A stretch of DNA of 64,000 nt, taken from Lactonifactor sp050944855. Lineage in GTDB: Bacteria; Bacillota; Clostridia; Lachnospirales; Lachnospiraceae. How positions within the stretch are numbered: the first letter of the stretch is position 1; every line of letters starts with the position of its first letter. The stretch lies in contig JBMNRU010000003.1 of assembly GCA_050944855.1 (NCBI GenBank), forward strand, positions 62,001-126,000. Reading direction: 5' to 3'. The position numbers and the translations under genes were made by a program. The notes below the pieces were generated by a model. That model ran no database searches. It saw only the letters and a program-made list of their open reading frames with translations, and was not told the origin of the DNA. This document shows positions 7,121 through 15,938 of the stretch, piece after piece.

Positions 7121-9109
7121 TTACGGTTTTACCAGATAATTCCATGGACTCACATAACTTCCATCCACGGATACGCCAAAATGAAGGTGGTTGCCTGTGG
7201 CAATGCCGGTCATTCCCACATATCCGATCACCGTACCGGCTTTTACTTTTGCACCTGCTTTTGCTACGGGATCTACTTCTCTCATATGCATATAAATCGT
7301 GTGGAGGCCGTTTCCATGGTCTATCTCCACGTAATTTCCCATGCTGGTACTATAGCCGCTTCTTAATATCGTGCCGTTTACTGCAGCTAAAATCTTCGTA
7401 CCGGCGGGTGCTGCCAGATCAATTCCCTGATGATAGGTACTGGCACCATTGGTAGGCGCATCACGATATCCAAAATCACTGGACAAACGTGTGTAATCCG
7501 GACACGGCCATATCCAGCCTTGTGTATTCGCCGAAACGACAGTTCCGTCCTTTCCTACATAAACGTCTCCGATCCATTGACTCACTGCCATTTCACCGTT
7601 GCTGTTCACATAGTAAGTACCATTGATCCAGGTACTTGTCTGCATCACACCTGTTTTCGGATCCAAATAGTAACGTTTGCCGTTTACTTTAACCCATCCT
7701 GTCTGCATCGCTCCACTGCTGTCCAAATAATACCAGTTTTTATTTTGAAGGAGCCAGCCCGTCTGCATGGCTCCGGATCCATTGAAATAGTAATTTGCAG
7801 GACCAACCTTATACCATCCGGTAACCATTTCTCCATTACTCTTTAAGTAATACCAGATATTATGTAATGACAGCCATCCTGTCTGCATGGCTCCGCTAGC
7901 ATTTGCATAAAACCAACGTTTCTGGCTGTCCTGAAACCAGCCAGTCAACATCTTGCCGTCTTTATCCGCATAATACCAGACTCCGGATAACTGAAACCAG
8001 CCGGTTGTCAGAGCACCGGAAGAATTCAGGTAATACCAGGTCTGATCGATGAGCTTCCATCCGGTCTGCATAGCGCCATCGCCATTCAGATAATAACGTT
8101 TCTTATCCTTATCGATAATCCATCCGGTCTGCATGGCTCCGCTGCTATCAGAATAATAGTATACAGAACCCACTTTATACCATCCGGTGGCCATTTCTCC
8201 ATTACTTTTTAGGTAATACCAGGTGTTATGCAATAACAGCCAGCCCGTCTGCATGGCTCCGCTTCCATCTGCATAAAACCAGCGTTTCTGATCATCCTGA
8301 AACCAACCGGTCTGCATCTTACCGTCTTTATCCGCATAATACCAGACTCCGGACAGCTGAAACCAGCCGGTTGTCAAAGCACCTGAATTTCCCAGATAAT
8401 ACCAGGTATTATTAATAAATTGCCATCCGGTCTGTATGATCCCATCGGCATTTAGATAGTAACGTACCTTATTTTTATCGGTGATCCAGCCCGTCTGCAT
8501 GGCTCCGGACTCAGGGTCCAGATAGTACCAGACTCCGTTTAGCAAAATCCAATCGGTCTGCATTTTCCCATCGGAAGCCAGATAATACCATTTATTGCCA
8601 ACCAGGATCCAGCCGGTCTGTATCGCGCCGCTGGTGTTTGCATAATACCAGCGTTTGCCGTCTTTGACCCATCCCGTCTGCATTTTTCCGGATTCTTTAT
8701 TCAGATAGTACCAGGTCTGACCGACGAGCTGCAGACCGGTTTTCATAGCGCCGGAGCCAGGATCCAGATAATACCATGCCTGATTTACATTCAGCCATCC
8801 GGTATGATAGGAACCATCACTTTTGGCATAATACCAGGTATCATTTTCCAATACCCACTGATTGGTCGGTTTTTTATTTGCTTTTTCTGTGGCGGGTACC
8901 TCGACTACGCTTGTCACTTCGGTTTCTGTACCGGTCACTTCTGTCTCTTTTGAAGAAAGTATAGAAGCGCTGTTCTGCTGCTCTTCTTCCGAAAACGATA
9001 CCTCTGCATCGCCTGCTTCCGGTTCTGCGGCATAAACAGAATGAGACATAAAACAGCAGCATGCCAGTATCAGAATCCATTTCATTCTTGTTTGACCTTT
9101 TTTCTTCAT
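7121..9109 (-). CDS. Secreted M23 (LytM-type) peptidase with about 22 wall-binding repeats
   Basis: A 662-residue exported wall hydrolase. A signal peptide (1-27, with CCCFMSHSVYA) and a short Thr/Glu-rich linker are followed by about 22 tandem repeats of about 20 residues (roughly 85-530; typical unit TWYYLNSSGALTTGW). These are choline-binding or cell-wall-binding-1 type. The C-terminal M23 domain (about 545-660) has the zinc ligands in YHQGIDLAAP and HLHFGV and the MHM between them. It would cut peptide cross-links in peptidoglycan. Six consecutive repeats have been duplicated as a block of 122 residues (366 bp; compare 7991 and 8357). It follows dtd by 28 nt and is probably the last gene of the permease-dtd transcript. 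Confidence 0.92.
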   Translation of the reverse strand: MKKKGQTRMKWILILACCCFMSHSVYAAEPEAGDAEVSFSEEEQQNSASILSSKETEVTGTETEVTSVVEVPATEKANKKPTNQWVLENDTWYYAKSDGSYHTGWLNVNQAWYYLDPGSGAMKTGLQLVGQTWYYLNKESGKMQTGWVKDGKRWYYANTSGAIQTGWILVGNKWYYLASDGKMQTDWILLNGVWYYLDPESGAMQTGWITDKNKVRYYLNADGIIQTGWQFINNTWYYLGNSGALTTGWFQLSGVWYYADKDGKMQTGWFQDDQKRWFYADGSGAMQTGWLLLHNTWYYLKSNGEMATGWYKVGSVYYYSDSSGAMQTGWIIDKDKKRYYLNGDGAMQTGWKLIDQTWYYLNSSGALTTGWFQLSGVWYYADKDGKMLTGWFQDSQKRWFYANASGAMQTGWLSLHNIWYYLKSNGEMVTGWYKVGPANYYFNGSGAMQTGWLLQNKNWYYLDSSGAMQTGWVKVNGKRYYLDPKTGVMQTSTWINGTYYVNSNGEMAVSQWIGDVYVGKDGTVVSANTQGWIWPCPDYTRLSSDFGYRDAPTNGASTYHQGIDLAAPAGTKILAAVNGTILRSGYSTSMGNYVEIDHGNGLHTIYMHMREVDPVAKAGAKVKAGTVIGYVGMTGIATGNHLHFGVSVDGSYVSPWNYLVKP

Positions 9110-9137
9110 CCTACTTGCTCCCCTTTATTTTGTACTT

Positions 9138-9593
9138 CTAATTATTATTAAATAAATCTTCTTCTAACAGAATGGTAAACGGCCCGCTGTTTAACAGTGA
9201 CACTTCCATGGATGCGCCGAATACTCCCGTTTCGACAACTGCTATTTTCTCGCGTACCCTGTCCACGATATACTGATACAATTCCTCTGCTTTTTGAGGA
9301 TCCCCGGCATGTACAAAACTTGGACGATTTCCTTTTCTGCAGTCAGCATAAAGTGTAAACTGAGAAACAATCAGAAGTTCTCCCCCTACATCCTGTAATG
9401 AAAGATTTGTTTTCCCGTTTTCATCTTCAAAAATCCGAAGACCTAATAACTTTTTTATATATTTATCAGCTATTTCTCTGGTATCGTTTTCTCCCACACC
9501 CACAAGCACCAGAAATCCAAGGCCGATTTTTCCCACGCATTTTCCTTCCACTGTAACCGATGCGTGCTTTACTCGTTGTATTACAAATTTCAT
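9138..9593 (-). CDS. dtd: D-aminoacyl-tRNA deacylase
   Basis: A 151-residue DTD protein of normal length. It hydrolyses D-amino acids (and glycine mischarged on tRNA-Ala) from tRNA. The active-site motif SQFTLYA is at about residues 77-83 and the cross-subunit Gly-cisPro motif is in NSGPFTILLE near residue 137 (usually NxGPVT; the Val-to-Phe change leaves the Gly-Pro pair intact). Its ATG overlaps the stop of the upstream permease (ATGA), so the two are translationally coupled. Confidence 0.95.
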   Translation of the reverse strand: MKFVIQRVKHASVTVEGKCVGKIGLGFLVLVGVGENDTREIADKYIKKLLGLRIFEDENGKTNLSLQDVGGELLIVSQFTLYADCRKGNRPSFVHAGDPQKAEELYQYIVDRVREKIAVVETGVFGASMEVSLLNSGPFTILLEEDLFNNN

Positions 9594-10936
9594 GTGTCAT
9601 CCTTTCCCTGCTGATTCTCTATTTTATCGTTCTCTTTCCTTAGTTTTTTCGGAGACATCTGATAGGTCTTTTGTTCGGCTATACTCTCTTTCGTATAGGG
9701 AACCGCCCGTTTGGTATCCAGATCAACAAAATCCATCTCCTGATACTCTTCCGGATCATCCGGCAGAGCCCGTTTTCGAAGCCGATTATCACGTCTTGTT
9801 GTCACGATCGACCAGATAACAGCGGTAACCGGTACGCCGATGATCATACCAAATATACCCATCAAACCGCCAAATATCAAAATGGCTATAATAACCATCA
9901 GACTGGATATTCCTGTGGATCCTCCCAGGATCTTAGGCCCAAGGAAGTTTCCGTCAAACTGCTGCAGTACCAGAATAAAAATGATAAAATACAGGCACTG
10001 TATCGGACTCACCATTAAGATCAGAAACGCAGATGGAATGGCACCCAGATAGGGGCCAAAGAAAGGAATGATGTTGGTAATGCCCACGACCACACTGACC
10101 AATATTGCATAAGGAGTTCCGATCAGAGACGTTCCTATATAGCAAAGGAATCCGATAATAACGGAATCAATCACTTTTCCGCTGATAAAACCTCCAAAGG
10201 TATTGTTCACAAAACGTAAGTTGCGGATAAAATGATTCGCAGACTCCGTGTCTGTGCAGGAATATAAAAACATCTTTCCCTGTGCGATCAGCTTTTCTTT
10301 GTCAGCCAACAAATAGATCGACATGATCGCACCCAGTATGATATCCCAGAGAAAGCCCAGAATATCAAATACGCCAGCCGATAAATGACCCAAAACATTA
10401 CTCATCTGCGGAAGTACATTTTGTGTGAGAAAATCTTCTATTCTTTCGGAAGTACGATCAAAAAATATAAATGCAATATCTTCCAGATTGGGATTGCTCT
10501 CTACCAGTTTTTCGATCCAGTGTTCCACATTATCTAAATAGTAAGGGAAATTATTGATAATACTGATGATACTTTCTATAATAGAAGGCGCTATCATAGC
10601 GATTAATGCATATATGATAGATGCGCCAAAACATAAGGAAAGCAAAACACTGCAGTATCGAATTACTTTTTTCTTCCCTTTTGTTAATTCCCGGTTATTC
10701 TTTTCAAAAAGTTTGAAAAAGACCTTTTTCTCTAAAAAGTTAAGAATCGGTGCTAATAAATATGCAATTACTAAACCGCATAAGACAGGCATCAGAATAT
10801 CTATGATCGTCGACAGGCCATTTAGCAGCTGTCCCATATGGAAAATGCCAAAATAAAAAAGTAAGCTGGCTGCTATGACCAGAAATGCGGTAACTCCCCA
10901 ATGTAAATAATTGCTGTCCCATCGGAACTTTTTCAT
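9590..10936 (-). CDS. AI-2E/PerM-family membrane permease
   Basis: A 448-residue polytopic protein with about eight membrane segments. The family-typical pattern is clear: three N-terminal helices, a long soluble loop (about 120-190), then the conserved block with GIIPFFGPYLGAIPSA-like residues (here TNIIPFFGPYLGAIPSAF) and QQFDGNFLGPKILG. Members move small molecules or ions (AI-2 in TqsA, Na/H in others); the substrate here is unknown. The start at 10936 has GGGTG upstream; upstream in-frame codons lack a site. The C-terminal 60 residues are charged and cytosolic. Confidence 0.87.
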   Translation of the reverse strand: MKKFRWDSNYLHWGVTAFLVIAASLLFYFGIFHMGQLLNGLSTIIDILMPVLCGLVIAYLLAPILNFLEKKVFFKLFEKNNRELTKGKKKVIRYCSVLLSLCFGASIIYALIAMIAPSIIESIISIINNFPYYLDNVEHWIEKLVESNPNLEDIAFIFFDRTSERIEDFLTQNVLPQMSNVLGHLSAGVFDILGFLWDIILGAIMSIYLLADKEKLIAQGKMFLYSCTDTESANHFIRNLRFVNNTFGGFISGKVIDSVIIGFLCYIGTSLIGTPYAILVSVVVGITNIIPFFGPYLGAIPSAFLILMVSPIQCLYFIIFILVLQQFDGNFLGPKILGGSTGISSLMVIIAILIFGGLMGIFGMIIGVPVTAVIWSIVTTRRDNRLRKRALPDDPEEYQEMDFVDLDTKRAVPYTKESIAEQKTYQMSPKKLRKENDKIENQQGKDDT

Positions 10937-10971
10937 ATGATCACCCTTTAAACAAATTCTGATATTTATTA

Positions 10972-11000
10972 AGTATAACATAAGTTGCTAAGTATTCCAA
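10972..11000 (-). promoter_or_regulatory. Promoter of the permease-dtd-M23 unit
   Basis: Minus strand TTGGAA (10995-11000), a 17-nt spacer and TATACT (10972-10977), about 36 nt before the permease start. Confidence 0.6.
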
Positions 11001-11043
11001 ATATTTTCTGTTCGGAAACCATATGGCTTCTCTCTTTTGGATG

Positions 11044-11052
11044 TGCTATAAT
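11044..11052 (+). promoter_or_regulatory. Extended -10 promoter of the TtcA-like gene
   Basis: TGCTATAAT (extended -10, TGnTATAAT) lies 44 nt upstream of the ATG. The -35 region is weak (TGGCTT), as expected for an extended -10 promoter. Confidence 0.55.
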
Positions 11053-11095
11053 ACCGAAAGAAATACATACAGCCAGCAACAGAAAGGATTGCCAT

Positions 11096-11830
11096 ATGAA
11101 ATTACAGCAATTATTAAGTTATACGAGAAAAGCAGTAGATGAATATCAGATGATTGAGGAGGGCGATAAGATCGCCGTGGGTATTTCCGGCGGAAAAGAC
11201 AGCCTTACCCTGCTCTATGCGCTTCATGGATTGATGCGTTTTTATCCGAAGCATTTTACAATAGAAGCGATCACCGTAGATCTGGGACATCCCGGATTTC
11301 ATACAGAACCGATCCGTCAGTTATGCGAAGAATTACAGGTTCCTTATACCGTAGTCCCTACGCAGATCGCACAGATCATCTTTGATGAACGAAAGGAAGG
11401 AAATCCCTGCTCTCTTTGTGCCAAGATGCGGAAAGGTGCGCTTAATGAGGCTGTAAAAGAACGGGGATGCAACAAAGTCGCCTATGCACACCACAAAGAT
11501 GATGTGGTAGAGACCATGCTTTTGTCTCTTATTTTTGAAGGCCGTTTCCACTCCTTCTCTCCTCGAACCTATCTGGACCGGATGGATCTCACAGTGATCC
11601 GTCCCATGATGTATGTAGATGAATCGGATGTGATCGGATTCCAGCACAAATACAACCTTCCCGTGGCAAAAAATCCCTGTCCGGCTGACGGTTACACGAA
11701 ACGGCAGTATGCAAAGGATCTGCTCCGTACTCTGTCCCAAGAACACCCAGGCACAAAGGAACGTATGTTTACTGCCATTTTAAACGGTAATTTACAGGGC
11801 TGGCCGGAGCGTGTTCCGCCTCACAGATAA
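11096..11830 (+). CDS. TtcA-family tRNA 2-thiolation ATPase (PP-loop, Fe-S)
   Basis: A 244-residue N-type ATP pyrophosphatase. The PP-loop is GISGGKDS (residues 29-36); the CxxC pair C105/C108 (NPCSLC) and a third Cys in NPCPADG can bind an Fe-S cluster, as in TtcA, which makes 2-thiocytidine at tRNA position 32. Length and motif order fit TtcA-like proteins of Clostridia, but the exact nucleoside modified is not certain. The start at 11096 has GAAAGGA upstream; the frame is open further upstream without a ribosome-binding site. It is monocistronic, the only plus-strand gene between 5 and 18 kb, and is closed by a strong terminator. Confidence 0.85.
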   Translation: MKLQQLLSYTRKAVDEYQMIEEGDKIAVGISGGKDSLTLLYALHGLMRFYPKHFTIEAITVDLGHPGFHTEPIRQLCEELQVPYTVVPTQIAQIIFDERKEGNPCSLCAKMRKGALNEAVKERGCNKVAYAHHKDDVVETMLLSLIFEGRFHSFSPRTYLDRMDLTVIRPMMYVDESDVIGFQHKYNLPVAKNPCPADGYTKRQYAKDLLRTLSQEHPGTKERMFTAILNGNLQGWPERVPPHR

Positions 11831-11840
11831 TCATGATAAG

Positions 11841-11880
11841 AAAAAGGATTGCCGGCTAATGTGGTCCGGCAATCCTTTTT
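11841..11880. terminator. Strong bidirectional terminator
   Basis: AAAAAGGATTGCCGG (11841-11855) pairs perfectly with CCGGCAATCCTTTTT (11866-11880) across a 10-nt loop. It lies between the convergent TtcA-like and cytidylate-kinase-like genes and has a T-run on both strands. Confidence 0.92.
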
Positions 11881-11890
11881 GATTCGTTTA

Positions 11891-12514
11891 CTATTTATTT
11901 TCCATAATATTTACTGCATTTAAAATCATCTCAACACAGCCTTCTTCGCCTAATGATCCACTGTTCAGGCACAGATCGTAGCTTTCGGCATCCCCCCATT
12001 TTTTACTGGTATAGTAATTATAATGGCTGGAACGCTGCTTATCTGTCTTTGTAATCTTTTCTTTTGCCTGTGCATCACTGAGCGTATATTTTTTGGCCAC
12101 TCTTCGGATACGGTCCTCTATATCAGAATGAATAAATACACTCAGACAATTTTTGTAATCCGCCAATGCATAATCAGCACAGCGTCCTACGATGACACAG
12201 GGGCCTTCGTTAGCCAATTCTTTGATGGTATCAAACTGTGCCAGGAAAATTTTATGATTCAATGGCATATCTGAAAATGTTGGCATGGAATACCCAAAAG
12301 AATAAGTATCCATAACCAGGGAATACAGAAAACTGTTCGTAGGCTTTTCGTCATGATTTTCAAATAATTCTTTACAGAAGCCGCTTTTTTTCACTGCATG
12401 TTCCAGTAATTCTTTGTCGTAAAACTTAATTCCCAGGCGTTCCGCTACCGTCTTTCCTATTGTTCTTCCACCGCTGCCGTACTGTCTTCCTATGGTAATA
12501 ATTGTATTGCTCAT
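11891..12514 (-). CDS. Cytidylate kinase-like family protein
   Basis: A 207-residue P-loop kinase of the AAA_26 / cytidylate kinase-like family. The nucleotide-binding loop is the variant GRQYGSGGRTIG (about residues 9-20). A conserved VIVGRCADYAL follows near residue 108, then Arg-rich lid residues (ERIRRVAKKY-like). The true substrate of this family is not established; classical CMP kinase (Cmk) differs in length and motif spacing. It has its own promoter and terminator. Expressed alone, it gives no pathway clue from its neighbours. Confidence 0.8.
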   Translation of the reverse strand: MSNTIITIGRQYGSGGRTIGKTVAERLGIKFYDKELLEHAVKKSGFCKELFENHDEKPTNSFLYSLVMDTYSFGYSMPTFSDMPLNHKIFLAQFDTIKELANEGPCVIVGRCADYALADYKNCLSVFIHSDIEDRIRRVAKKYTLSDAQAKEKITKTDKQRSSHYNYYTSKKWGDAESYDLCLNSGSLGEEGCVEMILNAVNIMENK

Positions 12515-12562
12515 ACAAACACCCCTTTCTTACACCCAAATATAGTTTTATTGTATGATATT

Positions 12563-12591
12563 ATTATAATATAGGTCGCAAAAAGGTGCAA
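12563..12591 (-). promoter_or_regulatory. Promoter of the cytidylate kinase-like gene
   Basis: Minus strand TTGCAC (12586-12591), a 17-nt spacer and TATAAT (12563-12568), about 50 nt upstream of the start codon. AAAGGGG precedes the ATG. Confidence 0.65.
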
Positions 12592-12632
12592 GGCAGATTG
12601 TCACAAAAAGCGGGGAACGTGTTTTATACCTA

Positions 12633-13547
12633 TTACCGCAGTTTTTCTATTAATTTTTGAAAATATTCCGGCAGCGGAGCAGAAAATTCCATGTACACTC
12701 CGGACTCCGGATGAATAAAACCTAATACCATAGCGTGAAGCGTCTGTCCCTGCAGACCGGGTACCGGGCACTTTTTAGGGCCATATACATCGTCTCCTAG
12801 CAGAGGATGCCCAATACTTGCCATATGCACACGAATCTGATGGGTTCTTCCCGTTTCCAGCTGACATTCAATATAAGTATAGTTTCCAAAGCGTTCCAAT
12901 ACGCGGTAATGAGTCACCGCAGGTTTTCCGTTTTTTGCATGGACGGCCATTTTCTTGCGGTCTGTAGGATGACGGCCAATGTTTCCTGACACCGATCCTT
13001 CCTCTTCACGGATATTGCCATGTACGATCGCACGGTATTTTCTGGTAATACTGTGTTCCTTTAACTGCTCCGCCAGACTCTGGTGTGCTGTATCCGTCTT
13101 ACATACGACCAAAGCACCCGTGGTATTCATATCTATTCTGTGCACAATACCGGGACGCAATACCCCATTGATCCCGGAAAGCTGATCTTTGCAGTGATAC
13201 ATCAGTGCATTCACCAGGGTACCGGAAGCATGGCCCGCGCTTGGATGTACAACCATCCCTTTGGGTTTATCAATGACTAGCAGTGCAGTATCTTCATATA
13301 AAATAGAGAGCGGAATATTTTCAGGTAAAATATCCGGTTCTGTCTCTTCCGGTATATCCAGGCACACATTATCATCGGTCTGCATTTTATAATTTGCTTT
13401 TACGGCAGAGTCATTTACCGTGACCGCACCGTCCTTCACTAATTTCTGCAGATAAGTCCGGGAATGTTCCGGCAGCTGTAAAGATAAATACTTGTCAATA
13501 CGTATTCCTTTCTGTTCATTTGTCACCAGAAAATGATAGCTTGTCAT
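12633..13547 (-). CDS. rluD: RluD-family 23S rRNA pseudouridine synthase
   Basis: A 304-residue RluA/RluD-type synthase. The N-terminal S4 RNA-binding domain (about 12-75) is followed by the catalytic domain, whose motif is RPGIVHRIDMNTTGALVV with the catalytic Asp in HRID. It isomerises uridines in 23S rRNA, probably in helix 69; the exact sites are inferred from the family. The start at 13547 overlaps the lspA stop by 4 nt (ATGA) and has AAGGAG upstream. The lspA-rluD adjacency is widespread in Firmicutes. Last gene of the sepF-type operon. Confidence 0.93.
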   Translation of the reverse strand: MTSYHFLVTNEQKGIRIDKYLSLQLPEHSRTYLQKLVKDGAVTVNDSAVKANYKMQTDDNVCLDIPEETEPDILPENIPLSILYEDTALLVIDKPKGMVVHPSAGHASGTLVNALMYHCKDQLSGINGVLRPGIVHRIDMNTTGALVVCKTDTAHQSLAEQLKEHSITRKYRAIVHGNIREEEGSVSGNIGRHPTDRKKMAVHAKNGKPAVTHYRVLERFGNYTYIECQLETGRTHQIRVHMASIGHPLLGDDVYGPKKCPVPGLQGQTLHAMVLGFIHPESGVYMEFSAPLPEYFQKLIEKLR

Positions 13548-14068
13548 GGATTTTCTCCTTTTCCTTTTTTCAGAAACAGAAAATCGTCTTCTTTGTAATA
13601 AAACATGAGGAATAAAAAGCCCAGTATACAAGAGACAACCACATAGATATCCGCCACATTAAAAATGGGGAAATCGATTAGAGAAAAGTAAATAAAATCT
13701 ACGACAAAACCTCTGAAAACACGGTCAACAGCATTTCCTACAGCTCCGGAAACTAACAGCATCAATAAAATGTGCAGCGGCAGATAGCGCTTCGTACGGG
13801 GCATATGAAAGAACAGATAGCCCGCAAACAGTACAAACAGAAAAGCAATACTCATAAAGATCCATTGCTGATTCTGCAGCACGCCAAAAGCGGCACCCCG
13901 GTTTTCCAGATACTGCAGCTTAAGAACACCCGGAATCAAAAGGATACTCTCCTGATTGGCAAGGTATCTGACCGCAAGAAGCTTGGTTATCTGATCTCCA
14001 AAAAGCAGAACTGCTATTCCCGCTGTGATAAGTAATATATGGCGTATAAATTTTCTGTCTTTTTTCAT
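13544..14068 (-). CDS. lspA: Lipoprotein signal peptidase (signal peptidase II)
   Basis: A 174-residue membrane aspartyl protease with four membrane segments. It removes signal peptides from diacylglyceryl-modified prolipoproteins. Conserved blocks are NRGAAFGVLQN (about 56-66), GNAVDRVFRGFVVDFIYF with the first catalytic Asp (about residue 118), and FPIFNVADIYVVV with the second. The DUF3048 lipoprotein in this window is a plausible substrate. It overlaps rluD by 4 nt and follows aroB by 8 nt. Confidence 0.95.
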   Translation of the reverse strand: MKKDRKFIRHILLITAGIAVLLFGDQITKLLAVRYLANQESILLIPGVLKLQYLENRGAAFGVLQNQQWIFMSIAFLFVLFAGYLFFHMPRTKRYLPLHILLMLLVSGAVGNAVDRVFRGFVVDFIYFSLIDFPIFNVADIYVVVSCILGFLFLMFYYKEDDFLFLKKGKGENP

Positions 14069-14076
14069 ATCTGCCT

Positions 14077-15171
14077 TTATACCTCTTCGATTACTACAAT
14101 ACCGTCCAGTAATTCTTCATCGGTTATGGTTCTGTCAATATACGCTTCTCCGATTCGTTTTAATAAGATAAACTGAATCTGTCCGTTATTCATTTTCTTA
14201 TCCGATTTTGTGGCAGCTAAGATATCCTCTGCTTTCAGAGTTCCAACCCGGGTCGGCAGACCAAAAAAGCGGAAGTCTTTTTGTATCTCACGGAATTGTT
14301 CTGCCGTAATATATTCCTTTTTGAAAGAGAGATACAGCGCAGATACCATGCCGATGGATACACACTGTCCGTGGAGAAGCCGAAAATCCATTAATTTTTC
14401 TACAGCATGTCCGATGGTATGCCCAAAGTTTAACAGAGCTCTTTCTTCCTTCTCAGTCGGATCATTTTCCACCACGATCTTTTTTATCAGATTACTTCTT
14501 ACAATCATTTCTTTTACTGTTTCCGGGTCTCTTTCCAGAATCTGCTTCTTATGGAAGGTAAGCCATGCATAATAGGAAAAATCCCGAATCAGGCCATGTT
14601 TTAATATTTCGCCCATGCCACAGGCATAGAGTGCATCACTTAACGTATCTACTGTAGAAATATTCGTGTATACCAATAAGGGCTGGTGAAAAGCGCCAAC
14701 CATATTTTTATAGCAGGAAAAATCCACTCCCGTTTTTCCGCCAATACTGCTGTCTACCTGTGCAAGTAAAGTCGTTGGGATCTGGATGAAATCAATTCCG
14801 CGCAAATAGGTGGCTGCGGCAAATCCGGTCATATCACCGATGACGCCGCCGCCCAGAGCAACTAACATGTCTTTCCGGTCAAAATGCTCTTCAATTAAGT
14901 GAGTATAAAGTCTTTCCACCTGCTGAAGATTTTTATTTGCCTCTCCTTCCGGCAGAATAAAGGAAGTCACATAGGAAAAAGCCTGTTTTAATTCCCGTTC
15001 CACCTGTTCTAAATATAAGGGAGCAACAGCCGTATCGGTAACGATACATACCTTGTTCAAAGGATGATTGAGTTGTCCGCATGCCTTAGCAAGCTTAGAA
15101 AAATCATACTCATATAAAATGGAATACGCAAATTCCTCTCCTCTTTTTACATCTAACTGATTCATATTCAT
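14077..15171 (-). CDS. aroB: 3-dehydroquinate synthase
   Basis: A 364-residue NAD- and Zn-dependent enzyme converting DAHP to 3-dehydroquinate, the second step of the shikimate pathway. Visible motifs: the NAD-binding GGGVIGDMTGFAAATYLRGI (about residues 107-126), PTTLLAQVDSSIGGKTGVD (about 132-150), and the zinc ligands in GEILKHG, LLNFGHTIGHAVE and LLHGQCVSIGM. Length is normal. AGGAG lies 6 nt before the ATG at 15171. Its place between ylmH and lspA is unrelated in pathway; other aro genes are not in the window. Confidence 0.96.
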   Translation of the reverse strand: MNMNQLDVKRGEEFAYSILYEYDFSKLAKACGQLNHPLNKVCIVTDTAVAPLYLEQVERELKQAFSYVTSFILPEGEANKNLQQVERLYTHLIEEHFDRKDMLVALGGGVIGDMTGFAAATYLRGIDFIQIPTTLLAQVDSSIGGKTGVDFSCYKNMVGAFHQPLLVYTNISTVDTLSDALYACGMGEILKHGLIRDFSYYAWLTFHKKQILERDPETVKEMIVRSNLIKKIVVENDPTEKEERALLNFGHTIGHAVEKLMDFRLLHGQCVSIGMVSALYLSFKKEYITAEQFREIQKDFRFFGLPTRVGTLKAEDILAATKSDKKMNNGQIQFILLKRIGEAYIDRTITDEELLDGIVVIEEV

Positions 15172-15180
15172 ATGTTTCTC

Positions 15181-15933
15181 CTATACATACCGATACAGTA
15201 AAATACTATATCGATTTTTCTTAGTTTTATTTAATATTGTTTCAAACTGAAATTTGCCTTTTCCACGAACGGAAACGATATCCTTTTCCTTCAATACATA
15301 TCCATTGGATACCACCATCTTTCCATTTACAAACACTCTTCCCGATTCGATAAGAGGCAGCATACTGCTTCTGGAAGCAGAAAAAGCCATGGCAATGACA
15401 CTGTCCAGACGAACGGATGCCACGGTTCCCTGGATGGATTCCAGTTGAAGCTTAGGGAGCAGTCCCGGATCTTTCACCACGGATGTTGTCACCGTTGTGT
15501 GACGGACCCGACACAATTCCTGTACCAGAAAATCAGCTATCTTCTCGTGACAAAAAACGTAAGCGCCCTTTTCATTTACAAGAATATCTCCAATTTTTCC
15601 CCGGTCTATGCCAAGATTCAGAATAGCTCCCAGGTAGTCTCTATGTGTCAGCGGTTCAGAAAACTTCACCGATTGGGGAGAAATGTGGACACAGCAGATC
15701 GGATACGTCCAGCTATAAGAAAGAGCATCAGGAATGAATACTACCATCTGACGCTCTGACATTTCATATCCGCCGGAACTTTCCAGCGTTACCCCTCCCG
15801 AGGTACTTTTCCGACAGTTTGCGATATGTAATTCATGTAGGCCCAGAAAATCTGAAAAAGTAACAATACCTCTCTGGTACGCCATTCTTTCCAATTCCAG
15901 AAGCCTTTTTTCTAATAATTCATCTTTTTCCAT
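15181..15933 (-). CDS. ylmH: YlmH RNA-binding protein (S4 domain)
   Basis: A 250-residue protein with a YlmH N-terminal domain and a C-terminal S4 domain (about residues 180-245, with SGRVFVNGKMVVSNGYVLKEKDIVSVRGKG). In Bacillus, YlmH sits in the sepF/divIVA cluster and has been linked to ribosome-associated quality control and rescue of stalled ribosomes. Here it lies 5 nt downstream of sepF and 9 nt upstream of aroB. The DivIVA gene usually found after ylmH is replaced by aroB. Confidence 0.9.
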   Translation of the reverse strand: MEKDELLEKRLLELERMAYQRGIVTFSDFLGLHELHIANCRKSTSGGVTLESSGGYEMSERQMVVFIPDALSYSWTYPICCVHISPQSVKFSEPLTHRDYLGAILNLGIDRGKIGDILVNEKGAYVFCHEKIADFLVQELCRVRHTTVTTSVVKDPGLLPKLQLESIQGTVASVRLDSVIAMAFSASRSSMLPLIESGRVFVNGKMVVSNGYVLKEKDIVSVRGKGKFQFETILNKTKKNRYSILLYRYV

Positions 15934-15938
15934 AAGCT

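Noticed and set aside
7094..7846. Plus-strand open frames opposite the M23 peptidase repeats
   Set aside because: Antisense to conserved tandem repeats, with no recognisable protein and no start signals.
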